From Marinoscillum sp. 108 (lineage in GTDB: Bacteria; Bacteroidota; Bacteroidia; Cytophagales; Cyclobacteriaceae): DNA of 64,000 nt. Of this stretch, positions 14,495 through 23,471 are shown piece by piece (position 1 is the stretch's first letter; each line of letters begins with the position of its first letter). The notes under the pieces are model-generated. The model was not told where the DNA came from, did not search any database, and saw only the letters and a list, made by a program, of their open reading frames with translations. Position numbers and translations under genes: made by a program. The stretch spans positions 682,001 to 746,000 of the forward strand of contig NZ_LR734808.1 in the NCBI RefSeq assembly GCF_902506655.1, read 5' to 3'.

Positions 14495-16009
14495 TTATGA
14501 GCCAGAGGATGAGGCGTCAGACGAACTGTCACCTGAGCCAGCCCCGGAAGAGCTACTGCTGTCTCCGCTATCATCTCCACTTCCCAATGCATTATTCATT
14601 TTGTTTGGGTGGTACTTCTTCAGCCATGCACCGGCCAGTTCGCTTTTGGTGATGGGCTTTAGATAGTAGTTGATAGGGACACCTATGTTTCCGGCCAAAC
14701 ACTTGTTGATGTAGTCCTGCATGGCATCCATCATGGAGTTGGTGTCCAGGATTTGATTGCTCTTTTTGTCTGAATCGCTCAAAGCACTTAGTGCGCTGGT
14801 GATTCCCGCGCTCTTCATGGCAATCATCTGCTGGCCTGTTCTGGCTGCCTCTGCAGACGAACTAATGGTGTTCATTTCGTCAGTGGTGGCACCTTGAAGG
14901 GTCTGCACGCCTTTCAGAGGATCGTCGTTCATGTTGAATTCCTTCACAAACATGTCCACCGAATTGGCCTTAATGGATGGGATGGAACCCATGACGGTGA
15001 GTGTGCAGTGGGAGGTTACATTTTGGGTGCTCAAAAGGTTTTTGGCATCATTGGAAAAACTACTGTCCACACCAAATCCACCTGTTTCATGTGCCCACCA
15101 GCCGCCAACTTCAAACTGACCCTGAATGGACTCAGCCACAGAATACATCCGCTGAGAAGAATCCGTCTCGGTGGTATTCAGCACGTGCACCATCCCGACA
15201 AAGCAGGAACCAAATGTGGCACCAGAAAGGAGTTGCAGTTTGTTTTCACCCTGCGAGTCCTTTGCCATCATAGTTTCGATGATGCTGGCAATGCTCATCA
15301 CATTGAGTTGATCTTTGGGGAATTCCTGATTCCAGACTCTGATGGCCTTGTCTACATCCAGTATATAAGGGGCCAGCAGTAAAGCATCTTTGTGGGTACA
15401 GTTGATGCTGATCACCAGTGTTCCTGCGATGCTGTGGTTTTGATGCTGACTACTTACCTGTTGTTGTACAGAAGATTTTACCGTACCGGTACCGGACTCG
15501 TATCCGCCAAACAGACTGAGTGAATCACTCACAAACCCTGCGATCGTGGAAGCGTGTGCGTCAGAAGATTGCTCGTTTTTGTCGAACCCAAAGTACTGGC
15601 AGTTCATTTTCAATGAATCTGCTGCCAGAGGCATTTTCTTGATTTGGGACTTGTTGTAGTCCATAGGGCTTTCCACGCTGCTGTTGATCATTGCTATTTT
15701 GGCTCTGAGCGGCTGAATTTTTTGTTCTGCGGCCAGTTTTACCTGCGCATAATTGATGGCAGCCTGCTGGATGCTCTGGCCTACTTTTACAGATTCCTGA
15801 ACCAACTGATCTGCATCGATATTCATGTTGAGCATATCCTGAATGGTCATATCCAGGCTTCTCTTCATGGCGATGAGTGAGTTGAGTTCATCTTCGGCCG
15901 CATTCACGGGGGCTTCAGCTTGGCTTATTTGCTCAATATTAGTGAGCTTTTCCAGTGTCACGATGTTACCCAACACCAGTGATGGATCGTATGGAATTGT
16001 CGTTGGCAT
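14495..16009 (-). CDS. Unassigned protein, paralog of the 11888-13345 product
   Basis: 504 residues, first gene of the cluster. It begins MPTTIPYDPSLVLGNIV and follows the same order of conserved blocks as its paralog: NSLIAMKRSLDMT, ESPMDYNKSQI, QNHSIAGTLVIS, SGATFGSCFVGMVHVLNT, GGFGVDSS, TVMGSIPSI, ILDTNSMMDAMQDYI and a final KPITKSELAGAW. The tail of about 40 residues is almost only Gly, Ser and Asp, like a flexible linker. No signal peptide, so cytoplasmic or exported by a non-Sec route. Family not recognised. The region upstream (16010-16245) holds no gene and should contain the cluster promoter. Confidence 0.78.
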   Translation of the reverse strand: MPTTIPYDPSLVLGNIVTLEKLTNIEQISQAEAPVNAAEDELNSLIAMKRSLDMTIQDMLNMNIDADQLVQESVKVGQSIQQAAINYAQVKLAAEQKIQPLRAKIAMINSSVESPMDYNKSQIKKMPLAADSLKMNCQYFGFDKNEQSSDAHASTIAGFVSDSLSLFGGYESGTGTVKSSVQQQVSSQHQNHSIAGTLVISINCTHKDALLLAPYILDVDKAIRVWNQEFPKDQLNVMSIASIIETMMAKDSQGENKLQLLSGATFGSCFVGMVHVLNTTETDSSQRMYSVAESIQGQFEVGGWWAHETGGFGVDSSFSNDAKNLLSTQNVTSHCTLTVMGSIPSIKANSVDMFVKEFNMNDDPLKGVQTLQGATTDEMNTISSSAEAARTGQQMIAMKSAGITSALSALSDSDKKSNQILDTNSMMDAMQDYINKCLAGNIGVPINYYLKPITKSELAGAWLKKYHPNKMNNALGSGDDSGDSSSSSGAGSGDSSSDASSSGS

Positions 16010-16245
16010 AGTATTGTAGTTAGATTGTTTTTTACTTACTCTTTTGAAGGCTTTTCAGTGTCCGCCATTTCAAAGCGACCGCTCTTGCTGTCGAATTGTA
16101 AGTCCTAAAGTATGCTGGGGCAAAAACCCATTTAGAAAAAATGGTACGAGTGCGGTGAGAATGGGCACGAGATGTTATATTCACGGAATAAGAACCAACG
16201 GCGCCCGGGATATATCATTCCTAAAGGGCGACTAATCGCTACACC

Positions 16246-16665
16246 ATGAAAACAACCAAACCAACAGCTACAGAACTTTATTATCAGAAAATCGCAGGCC
16301 CTCTGTATCCATTTTGTGACAATGCATTAGTCCATTTTAAGGATATAGGAGGAGGCAAGAAGAAAGCTTTCATCAATGCCTACCTGCCTACATTGGTAGA
16401 AGATAAGATCACCGTTTCCATTCATGACGAGCAGCAGATCAGAAATACTGAGGTAGAGCGTCAATTGAGCAAAGGACCACTAATAGGAACCTTGATCACC
16501 CTCACGTATAAATCTCAAAAGGGAACAGGCAGCTACTACCTGTGGCAAATAGCCTTCACCTATGAGAGTAAATACCCTGTGGGTGTAGAGGATGTGGTGC
16601 TGGTAGATACAGACCCAGAGACCTCACGGGGTACAGTCACTACGGTGAAGGATCCCGGCACCTGA
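16246..16665 (+). CDS. Small protein of unknown function
   Basis: 139 residues, no signal peptide. The middle is strand-rich (VHFKDIGGGKKKAFINAYLP, KITVSIHDEQQI, LIGTLITLTYKSQKGTGSYYLWQIAFTYES) with a polar threonine-rich end. No family recognised. It starts divergently from the 504-residue paralog gene and ends 11 bases before the histidine kinase gene, so it may share a transcript with the kinase/regulator pair. It could also belong functionally with the unknown cluster across the divergent promoter. Function cannot be suggested. Confidence 0.65.
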   Translation: MKTTKPTATELYYQKIAGPLYPFCDNALVHFKDIGGGKKKAFINAYLPTLVEDKITVSIHDEQQIRNTEVERQLSKGPLIGTLITLTYKSQKGTGSYYLWQIAFTYESKYPVGVEDVVLVDTDPETSRGTVTTVKDPGT

Positions 16666-16676
16666 TCTCAATAAAG

Positions 16677-18437
16677 GTGGTTACACTTTTGGTTTTTTTG
16701 ATGCTTTTGTTCGCTGATGATCAGGAGCCTCCAACAAGCCTTCATCGGAAGGCCTTAAGTTTTCTTGAGGAGGATTGTGAGCGTGAAGCGTCGTGTGTTC
16801 AGGTACAGGAGTTGACAGTGCTGTTTCAGAATGGTGATTTCGACAAAGCCTATGAAATTCTGATCCCCGAATTTGATCATTGCACGGGTGAAAAGTGCTT
16901 TTTGCTGTCGGTCCTGAAGGCGAAGATCTTCTACGAGAAATCCTTGATCAAACAGGCTATAAATGAGTACAAAGTGTCATTGGACCTGAGAGATAAACTT
17001 CCACCTTCCTATCGTGAGGATTTTGCCATAGAACCTGTGATGGCCAGTTTGCTTCTGGAAGAAGAAGCTTTTTTAACCGCCATTCAGTATTTAAGGCCCT
17101 GGGTGGAGCGGTATTCAGCAAGTGAGAATAAGGATCAGTTTGGTGATTATTATCACAATCTGGGTATAGCTTATCTGCACCTGAAGAAGTTTGACAGCTC
17201 GGCATTCTACTTTAACAGGAGCATTGAGATTGAAATGGAAATGGCCGATACGCTGGGTCTTGCCATTTCTTATATGGACATTGCCAATTTGTACTACGAG
17301 CAATACATGGATGATCAGGCCATTCCTTATTTTCAGAAAGGTCTGGAATATGCACTACTCGCTCAGGAGCCAGACGTGCTTCGAAATGCCTACCTGAACA
17401 TGGCGGTGGTGGAAGAGAACCGCGGAGACTTGCAAAGAGCGCTCAGCTACCGCAAGGATTTTGAAAAAGTACAAAACACCCTCTGGAATCGTGATAAGGT
17501 ATGGGAGATGGCTGAAAAGGAGAAAATATATGAAATTGGTTTGAAGGAGCGTGAAATTACGATCCTAGAGCAGAAGGAACTGGTAAAGAATGCGGAACTC
17601 TCCCGGCAACGATGGCAAATCAAAGCTTACCTGATCGCTTCCGTCTTCCTATTCATTTTGGCAGGTGTGGTAGGCGTTGGGTATCGGATTGTAAGCCATT
17701 CCAATAAACAAATCACGGAACAGAAACGGGTGCTGGAACAGATGGATACAGCAAAGAACCGATTATTTTCCATAGTGGCCCATGACCTGAAGGCTCCCGT
17801 AAGATCCCTGCAACGTTCTCAACAAAAAATGGCAGCTGCTGCCAGTGCCCAAGACAAAGAAACATTATTGGCACTTGCTTCAGTAAATGGCCATCTGCTG
17901 AATGCCACTCAGAACTTATTGAACAACCTGCTGCAGTGGTCACTTGATCAAACCAATCAGGTTCACCTGATGAGAGAATCAATCGAACCAGGACGTCTGA
18001 TAGAGCAGGTGTTGTACGATTATGAGCCCATGTTTCAGGAGAAGGGGATCGATCTTGAGACTGATTTTGTAAGCGGATCTATGGTGTTGGTGGATATTCA
18101 AAGCATGAAGGTGGTGTTTAGAAACCTGTTGGATAATGCACTTAAGTTTACCCCAAAGGGAGGAAGAGTACATATTGCTACATCAACTCGCGGAGATATG
18201 GTCAGAATAGCCATAGAGGACACTGGCTGCGGGATGGAGCAAGAGGTTGTTGATCGTTTGTTTGAAATCAGTCAGGCGAAAATTCAGACAGGAACGGATG
18301 GTACAACAGGTACCGGGCTTGGAATGATCCTGTGTCAGGCCTTTGTCTCACGAAATGGGGGAACCATTGAGGTGGAAAGTCAGGTTGGAAAGGGGACCAT
18401 TATAACGTTGAATCTACCCAGGATAGCGGAGACCTAA
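16677..18437 (+). CDS. TPR-containing sensor histidine kinase
   Basis: 586 residues from a GTG start that gives a signal peptide (VVTLLVFLMLLFADD); the next ATG, at 16699, is in a different frame. Periplasmic part about 20-310 holds TPR repeats (for example DYYHNLGIAYLHLKKFDSSAFY, AISYMDIANLYYEQYMD), then a coiled coil, a TM helix (~316-338), and a HisKA domain with IVAHDLKAPVRSL (phospho-acceptor His ~368). The HATPase domain shows NLLDNALKFTPKGG (N box ~482), DTGCGM and GTGLGM (G boxes). It senses an unknown signal and passes phosphate to the LytTR regulator encoded two bases downstream. The GTG start is not fully certain. Confidence 0.88.
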   Translation: MVTLLVFLMLLFADDQEPPTSLHRKALSFLEEDCEREASCVQVQELTVLFQNGDFDKAYEILIPEFDHCTGEKCFLLSVLKAKIFYEKSLIKQAINEYKVSLDLRDKLPPSYREDFAIEPVMASLLLEEEAFLTAIQYLRPWVERYSASENKDQFGDYYHNLGIAYLHLKKFDSSAFYFNRSIEIEMEMADTLGLAISYMDIANLYYEQYMDDQAIPYFQKGLEYALLAQEPDVLRNAYLNMAVVEENRGDLQRALSYRKDFEKVQNTLWNRDKVWEMAEKEKIYEIGLKEREITILEQKELVKNAELSRQRWQIKAYLIASVFLFILAGVVGVGYRIVSHSNKQITEQKRVLEQMDTAKNRLFSIVAHDLKAPVRSLQRSQQKMAAAASAQDKETLLALASVNGHLLNATQNLLNNLLQWSLDQTNQVHLMRESIEPGRLIEQVLYDYEPMFQEKGIDLETDFVSGSMVLVDIQSMKVVFRNLLDNALKFTPKGGRVHIATSTRGDMVRIAIEDTGCGMEQEVVDRLFEISQAKIQTGTDGTTGTGLGMILCQAFVSRNGGTIEVESQVGKGTIITLNLPRIAET

Positions 18438-18439
18438 AT

Positions 18440-19186
18440 ATGGAAAAAATAAGAGTTTTGATCATTGAAGATGAGGCCGACCAGGCCGATGAGCTTAAGG
18501 TGTTTCTGGAAAAGGGAGGGTATTCAGTTTGCGGGATAGCTGATAACCTGACAGAGGGACTTGGCCTCTTTTATGCATTGAAGCCTGACCTGGTTGTGGC
18601 CGATATCTATTTGAAGGGCAATCCGGAGGGTATTTCCTTTGCAGAAAGAATGGGTGAGAACATGAATACCGCCAGACCATTGATTTTTCTCACCCAGCAT
18701 GCAGATTTTGAGACATTTAGACAGGCTAAACTTGTGTCCCCTTACAGCTATCTCCTGAAGCCTTTCAATCCATTGGAGCTCCAGTATGCCATAGAACTGG
18801 CCATGGAGAAATTCGCTTCGCAACCTGGAGGGCTAAGTATAAAAGAGAATGCCCTTTTGATGGAGGAGAGTCTGTTTGTCAAGCATAAGCAGTCATTGAT
18901 TAAAATTCCCATCTCCAATATTGAATATGTGGAAGTGGATGGAAAGTACTGTAAAATCAATGCCAGAGAAGGAAGTTTTTTGGTTCAGCTTTCTTTGGTG
19001 AAAATGGAAGAAAAATTACAAGCTTATCACTTTTTAAGAATTCACAGAAACTATATCATCAACCTTAATGAGATCAGACAAATACATCTCACGGATAATC
19101 AGGTGATTTTGAACGGAGAAAGGGCACTTCCGGTGAGCCATACCTATAAGGACATACTGATGAAGCGCTTTGATGTACTGAGGTAA
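18440..19186 (+). CDS. LytTR family response regulator
   Basis: 248 residues. The receiver domain (1-120) has the acidic pair Glu10/Asp11, phospho-acceptor Asp55 in LVVADIYLKG, and the Lys of YLLKPFNP near 113. The LytTR DNA-binding domain (about 145-248) includes IEYVEVDGKYCKI and the typical FLRIHRNYIINL. It starts two bases after the histidine kinase stop codon, so the two make a cognate pair. LytTR regulators in this phylum usually control a few target promoters with paired direct repeats; no such site is evident next to the operon. Stand-alone TPR-kinase/LytTR pairs are common in Bacteroidota. Confidence 0.92.
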   Translation: MEKIRVLIIEDEADQADELKVFLEKGGYSVCGIADNLTEGLGLFYALKPDLVVADIYLKGNPEGISFAERMGENMNTARPLIFLTQHADFETFRQAKLVSPYSYLLKPFNPLELQYAIELAMEKFASQPGGLSIKENALLMEESLFVKHKQSLIKIPISNIEYVEVDGKYCKINAREGSFLVQLSLVKMEEKLQAYHFLRIHRNYIINLNEIRQIHLTDNQVILNGERALPVSHTYKDILMKRFDVLR

Positions 19187-19256
19187 GTACTAATCATTTA
19201 TGAGCCTGAGCGCTTCATGGACAGTGCAAGCCACATCTAGTTTTTCGACTGATGAA

Positions 19257-19592
19257 CTACCCCTTCCTTACAAACTCCGACTTGAGGGACATGGCGCCAA
19301 AGCCGTCAATCTTGCAGTCGATGTTGTGGTCACCGTCGGTCAGTCTGATGTTTTTCACCTTCGTTCCTGCTTTGATGGCTTTGGGAGCTCCCTTCACCGG
19401 CAGGTCTTTGATGACTACTACAGTATCACCATCCTCGAGCACATTGCCATTGGCATCTTTGATCACGGAGGTGTCAGCGGCTGCTTCAGCCTGCGGATCC
19501 CATTCATGTCCACACTCAGGACACATCAGGAGCGTATCAGAAGGGTAGGCGTATGGCGACTTGCAGGCGGGACATGGAGGGAATTCAGACAT
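19257..19592 (-). CDS. yjdM: YjdM/PhnA-like zinc-ribbon protein
   Basis: 111 residues from ATG 19592; a longer frame from 19616 adds eight residues with no family match. The N-terminus holds a four-cysteine zinc ribbon (CPAC...CPEC with HEWDP directly after), followed by the conserved DGDTVVVIKDLPVKG strand pair and the closing GHN-like DGDHNIDCKIDGFGAMSLKSEFVRK. This is the full PhnA family layout (the historical name; it is not a phosphonoacetate hydrolase). The cellular role is unknown. It stands alone, convergent with the LytTR regulator gene and upstream of nothing obvious. Confidence 0.92.
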   Translation of the reverse strand: MSEFPPCPACKSPYAYPSDTLLMCPECGHEWDPQAEAAADTSVIKDANGNVLEDGDTVVVIKDLPVKGAPKAIKAGTKVKNIRLTDGDHNIDCKIDGFGAMSLKSEFVRKG

Positions 19593-19681
19593 AAGAACGA
19601 TTATTTGAAAGCGCAAAGGTAAACTTTTAGGCGACCTAATGGGGGTTTAGATGCTGAGTTAAGAATAATCGTTGGTGAGAC

Positions 19682-20062
19682 TTATTCGGATTTAATCTTC
19701 ATTAGAGGTAGGAGTGGGATGGTTTCGATCAGCTCCAGAGACTGTACCATACTTACTGTTTTGTTTTTATACTTTAAGAAATGCTCGGTTTTGAGATGCG
19801 ACTGATAGGCAGATTCACTGGCATAGATTTCTAAAATTGTGAAACGGTTTGGTCGGTCTTTTTCTGACACAGCATATAGTGTCAACACACCTGGTTCTAA
19901 AGCAAGAGAGGCTTCAATCTCCTCTTTTAATAGCGCCTTGTAATCCTCCAGGTGGATGGAGTCGATCACGAGTTGGGCAAGGCGTACTTTATGACTTTGA
20001 CCCTGAACAGGTAAATAAGATGCGCAGAATAAGAGAAAACCAGTAAGGATTAGGCTTTTCAT
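19682..20062 (-). CDS. Periplasmic antibiotic biosynthesis monooxygenase (ABM) domain protein
   Basis: 126 residues with signal peptide (1-~21, cleavage near VQG-QS). The mature protein is a single ABM dimeric ferredoxin-like fold: VRLAQLVIDSIHLEDYKALLKEEI, EPGVLTLYAVSEKDRPNRFTILEIYASESAYQSHLKTEHF and a final SLELIETIPL. The pattern matches YgiN-like quinol or aldehyde-acting monooxygenases that use no cofactor. It is the last gene of the oxidoreductase cluster, 57 bases after the large molybdenum subunit gene. Periplasmic placement fits the TAT-exported molybdenum enzyme. Substrate unknown. Confidence 0.85.
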   Translation of the reverse strand: MKSLILTGFLLFCASYLPVQGQSHKVRLAQLVIDSIHLEDYKALLKEEIEASLALEPGVLTLYAVSEKDRPNRFTILEIYASESAYQSHLKTEHFLKYKNKTVSMVQSLELIETIPLLPLMKIKSE

Positions 20063-20119
20063 TGACAGGTGTTTTTATTTAAGGTTGGAGCATACTCATT
20101 AAGTATTCAAGACACACGA

Positions 20120-22384
20120 TTAGCCCAAAGCAACACCTTCCTTGAGAAAAGGCTGGTGATAATAACGTTTGCCGGATGACTTGTACAGGGCATTGGCCAC
20201 CGCACCAAAGATGGGAGGGAAGGGTGGCTCCCCCAATCCTGTTGGATCAATTTCATTTTTGACAAAATGGACATCAATGGATTCAGGTGCTTCATTCATC
20301 CTGATCATTCGGTATCGGTCGAAGTTGGTTTTTTCTGGTACCCCATTTCTGAAGGTCATCTCTCCATAAAACGCATTGCCAATTCCGTCAATGATGGCAC
20401 CCTCAGCCATGTTGGCTGCTGCATCCGGATTTACTACTATGCCACAGTCAAGTGCACAGGTGACCTTCTTTACCTTCAGTTTTCCATTCTCCCGGCTTAA
20501 CTCCAGCACATGAGCGGCATAGCTGTTGTGGCAAAAATAGGCCGCTACCCCACGATGAACCCCCGGCCGTGGTTGGCTCAAGTTAGATTGATCCCGTACA
20601 AGCTCAAGCACTCCAGCATATCGGTCTGCTTCGTAATCATTTTGTTCGCCCACAGGATTGTGTTTAGCACGGGTAAGCAAATCCAATCGGAATTGAATAG
20701 GATCTTGCCCGGCTGCTTCGGCTACTTCATCCAGAAATGATTGCTCAGCTCCTCCCAAAAAATTTGATCTTGGAGCCCTGAATGCCCCAATGGTGATATT
20801 AGAGTTAACAGACCATTCCTCTGCAAGGTAATGATCCACAGCCCCGGCAGGAAATCTGTTGGCTGCTCCTCGTCCAAGCGGGCTTTCGGGTATCCCACCT
20901 GCTTTTACATGGTATGCAACTAGTTGGTTGTTTTCATCCAATGCAGCTCGATAGGTAGCCATGTAGGTGGGGCGGTATACACCAAAAGTCATGTCGTCTT
21001 CTCGCATGTAAACAAGCTTGACGGGACGATTTACTTTCTGACTAATCACCGCAGCTTCCACCATATAGTGACCGTAAGCACGCCTGCCGAATCCGCCGCC
21101 CATGCGCGTCATGACGATCTCTATTTTATCCAGGGGCAGTCCGAGTCTGGCGGAAAGTGTGCCTTCGATCAGCTCGGGAGCCTGAATGGGTGCACTAATG
21201 ATGGCCCTCTCGGCGGTCACATCCGCCACACAGTTGATTGGCTCCATTGGGTTGTGAGCCAGAAACGGTGCAGTGTAGGTTCTTTCAATGACTTTGGCAG
21301 CCGAGGTGAAGGCCTTGTCCGGGTCGCCATCCTTACGGAGCAGGGTGCAAGGCCTTGACGCTCTTTCCTGCATAGCTGTCAGGTGACTGTCACTGTTTTC
21401 AAGGCCGGCTGGAACCTCTCTTGTTTGTTTATTACCAAAAGCATCTACCGAAAAGGAGTATGAATCAAAAGGTTCCCATTCAACTTGCAATGCTTTTTTG
21501 GCATTCATCACCTCCCAAGTGCTATTGCCTACAATAGCGACCAATTCAGGGAATGTATTGGTGTCAAAGTAATTCTGCACATAATCATCCTGAAAGGTTT
21601 TGAAGGAAAACACTTCTTTGATCCCGGGCATGTCTTTCACAGAATCTGCATTGAATGATTTTAACTTCATCCCGAAGGCAGGAGGATGCACAATCATGGC
21701 TGTGAGCATTCCTTCCTGATTGATATCGAGGCTATACATTGGCGTACCAGTGACAATCTTTCTGGCGTCTACATTTTTCTTTGAATTGCCCACGATGGTG
21801 AAGTCTTTCACTTCCTTAAGTTGTACTTCGGCAGGTGTTGGGAGTTTGGAAGCGGCTGAGACCAACTCGCCATATGTGGCAGACTGGCCAGAAGCTTCAT
21901 GCTTTACTGTAGCTGATGCGGTAGTTATTTCTTCAAGCGGAACTCCCCAGGCATTGGCTGCAGCCTGTTTGAGCATTTGCCTGGCGGTGGCTCCTGCCAT
22001 TCTCAAGACATTCCAGCTCCGACGGATCCCCTGACTCCCGCCGGTGAACTGGCGATCATACAGGCTGGTGTTGAAAGGAGCCATTTCCACGATTACCTTT
22101 TCCCAATCCATGTCCAGTTCCTCAGCCACGATCATAGGCATAGAGGTTTTCACATTCTGGCCAAACTCCGGGTTCGGACACATAATGGTAGTCACTCCGT
22201 TTTCACCAATCTTCAGGTAGGCGTTGAGATCAAACCACTCATCGGACATTGCCAATACCTCAGCTTCTTTGATGCCAGGGCCACAGCTGGCCAGCCAGCT
22301 AAAGCTGATCATCAGTCCGCCACCTGCTAAAGCGGAGGTCTTGATAAATGCGCGTCTGCCAACTTTGGTTTTTAGAAGGGTCAT
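20120..22384 (-). CDS. iorB: IorB-like molybdopterin-binding aldehyde/isoquinoline oxidoreductase large subunit
   Basis: 754 residues from ATG 22384, ten bases after the small subunit stop; a longer frame to 22465 would overlap that gene. A twin-arginine signal GRRAFIKTS at the N-terminus is followed by LASC, so this looks like a TAT-exported lipoprotein. The body is the xanthine-dehydrogenase-family molybdenum subunit in the IorB arrangement: GGSQGIRRSW near residue 100, the FGRR loop (MGGGFGRRAYG), AFRAPRSNF and the C-terminal GIGNAFYGEMTF and GLGEPPFPPIFGAVANA. It oxidises aldehydes or N-heterocycles with water; no FAD subunit or cytochrome is encoded nearby. The symbol reflects family resemblance only. 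Confidence 0.88.
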   Translation of the reverse strand: MTLLKTKVGRRAFIKTSALAGGGLMISFSWLASCGPGIKEAEVLAMSDEWFDLNAYLKIGENGVTTIMCPNPEFGQNVKTSMPMIVAEELDMDWEKVIVEMAPFNTSLYDRQFTGGSQGIRRSWNVLRMAGATARQMLKQAAANAWGVPLEEITTASATVKHEASGQSATYGELVSAASKLPTPAEVQLKEVKDFTIVGNSKKNVDARKIVTGTPMYSLDINQEGMLTAMIVHPPAFGMKLKSFNADSVKDMPGIKEVFSFKTFQDDYVQNYFDTNTFPELVAIVGNSTWEVMNAKKALQVEWEPFDSYSFSVDAFGNKQTREVPAGLENSDSHLTAMQERASRPCTLLRKDGDPDKAFTSAAKVIERTYTAPFLAHNPMEPINCVADVTAERAIISAPIQAPELIEGTLSARLGLPLDKIEIVMTRMGGGFGRRAYGHYMVEAAVISQKVNRPVKLVYMREDDMTFGVYRPTYMATYRAALDENNQLVAYHVKAGGIPESPLGRGAANRFPAGAVDHYLAEEWSVNSNITIGAFRAPRSNFLGGAEQSFLDEVAEAAGQDPIQFRLDLLTRAKHNPVGEQNDYEADRYAGVLELVRDQSNLSQPRPGVHRGVAAYFCHNSYAAHVLELSRENGKLKVKKVTCALDCGIVVNPDAAANMAEGAIIDGIGNAFYGEMTFRNGVPEKTNFDRYRMIRMNEAPESIDVHFVKNEIDPTGLGEPPFPPIFGAVANALYKSSGKRYYHQPFLKEGVALG

Positions 22385-22394
22385 AGTAGGGGAG

Positions 22395-22850
22395 TTAAAG
22401 GTTAGAGGCGGTTTTAATAGCAGCTTTGATTCGTACATAGGTTCCACATCGGCAAATATTCCCACTCATGGCTCCTTCAATTTCCTCATCTGTCGGCTTG
22501 GGGTTGGATTGGAGGAGTGCTGCTGCGCTCATGATCTGCCCCGACTGGCAGTATCCGCATTGTGGCACATCGTGCTGCATCCAGGCCTGTTGTACAGGGT
22601 GGTTGGCGCCTTCAGAGAGTCCTTCGATGGTGGTGATTTCGTTGTTGCCGACTGCAGAAACGGGCAACATACAAGATCTGGTGGCCATTCCGTTGAGATG
22701 AATGGTGCATGCACCACACTGAGCAATTCCACATCCGTATTTAGTGCCAACAAGATTGAGGTGGTCTCTGAGCACCCATAAGATGGGAGTAGCCGGGTCC
22801 ACATCTACCTGTCGCTCCTGACCATTGATTGTTAGTGCGAATTTTGCCAT
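22395..22850 (-). CDS. iorA: IorA-like [2Fe-2S] small subunit of the molybdenum oxidoreductase
   Basis: 151 residues, the usual length. The N-terminal plant-type ferredoxin domain has [15 protein letters not shown] and the fourth Cys in [11 protein letters not shown]. The C-terminal helical domain carries the second cluster's ligands in [13 protein letters not shown] and GNICRCGTY. It passes electrons from the molybdenum site of the IorB-like subunit. No signal peptide, so it must travel with the TAT-bearing partner. Encoded directly upstream of that subunit (ten-base spacing). Subunit identity is firm; the name iorA follows family architecture, not proven substrate. Confidence 0.9.
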   Translation of the reverse strand: MAKFALTINGQERQVDVDPATPILWVLRDHLNLVGTKYGCGIAQCGACTIHLNGMATRSCMLPVSAVGNNEITTIEGLSEGANHPVQQAWMQHDVPQCGYCQSGQIMSAAALLQSNPKPTDEEIEGAMSGNICRCGTYVRIKAAIKTASNL

Positions 22851-22985
22851 ATTTCTGGATGTTAATGTTTGAAATTATTGCTTTATAATTTACAGAATCT
22901 TGAGCACAGATACGAAGTACATCAAGTATTCAATTTTTAACGGTGAGTTTGTTTGCAATCACATGCCCTAACTCCACGTTCCTAT

Positions 22986-23471
22986 TCATTCACCTCGATA
23001 CTCTTCATCGCTAACGGGGCTCAGCCATTCAGTAGGCCCATTCACACGGCTGGTAATGGCCACCTGTACGAATTCACTGTCCGGGCTTGCTCCATGCCAG
23101 TGAGGTAAGTTGGCCGGACATTTGACCACATCACCTTTGCGTAAAATCTTTTTCGAACTTCCTTGCTCCTGATAATATCCTTCACCCTCAAGTGTCAGGA
23201 TGATTTGTCCATTGGGGTGTGAGTGCCAGTTTGTTCGTGAACCAGGCTCAAAAGTGACACTTCCAACAGCATTCTGGTTAACACTATCGGCAACTACCAG
23301 AACATCCAACCAGGCGTTGCCATGAAAGTGGTCGCTCTCAAGTCTCACCCCTTTAGAAAAGATCTTTGCTCTGGATGGCTTCATCTCAATGTCTCGTGAT
23401 TCACTCTGATCAATGCAGGAACCCATGATTGCTATCAAGCAGATAAAGGGTAGATACTTAATGTTCATCAT
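22986..23471 (-). CDS. Cupin-domain lipoprotein
   Basis: 161 residues with a lipoprotein signal (lipobox MGSC near residue 18). One cupin domain follows: motif 1 is GSRTNWHSHPNGQIILTLEG, with two His and a Gln where many cupins have Glu, and motif 2 is GDVVKCPANLPHWHGA. This is the pattern of small manganese or iron cupins annotated as (R)-mandelonitrile-lyase-like or carboxymuconolactone-decarboxylase partner cupins. It overlaps the upstream decarboxylase-like gene by 14 bases. Periplasmic, with an unknown role in the cluster's oxidation pathway. Confidence 0.87.
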   Translation of the reverse strand: MMNIKYLPFICLIAIMGSCIDQSESRDIEMKPSRAKIFSKGVRLESDHFHGNAWLDVLVVADSVNQNAVGSVTFEPGSRTNWHSHPNGQIILTLEGEGYYQEQGSSKKILRKGDVVKCPANLPHWHGASPDSEFVQVAITSRVNGPTEWLSPVSDEEYRGE

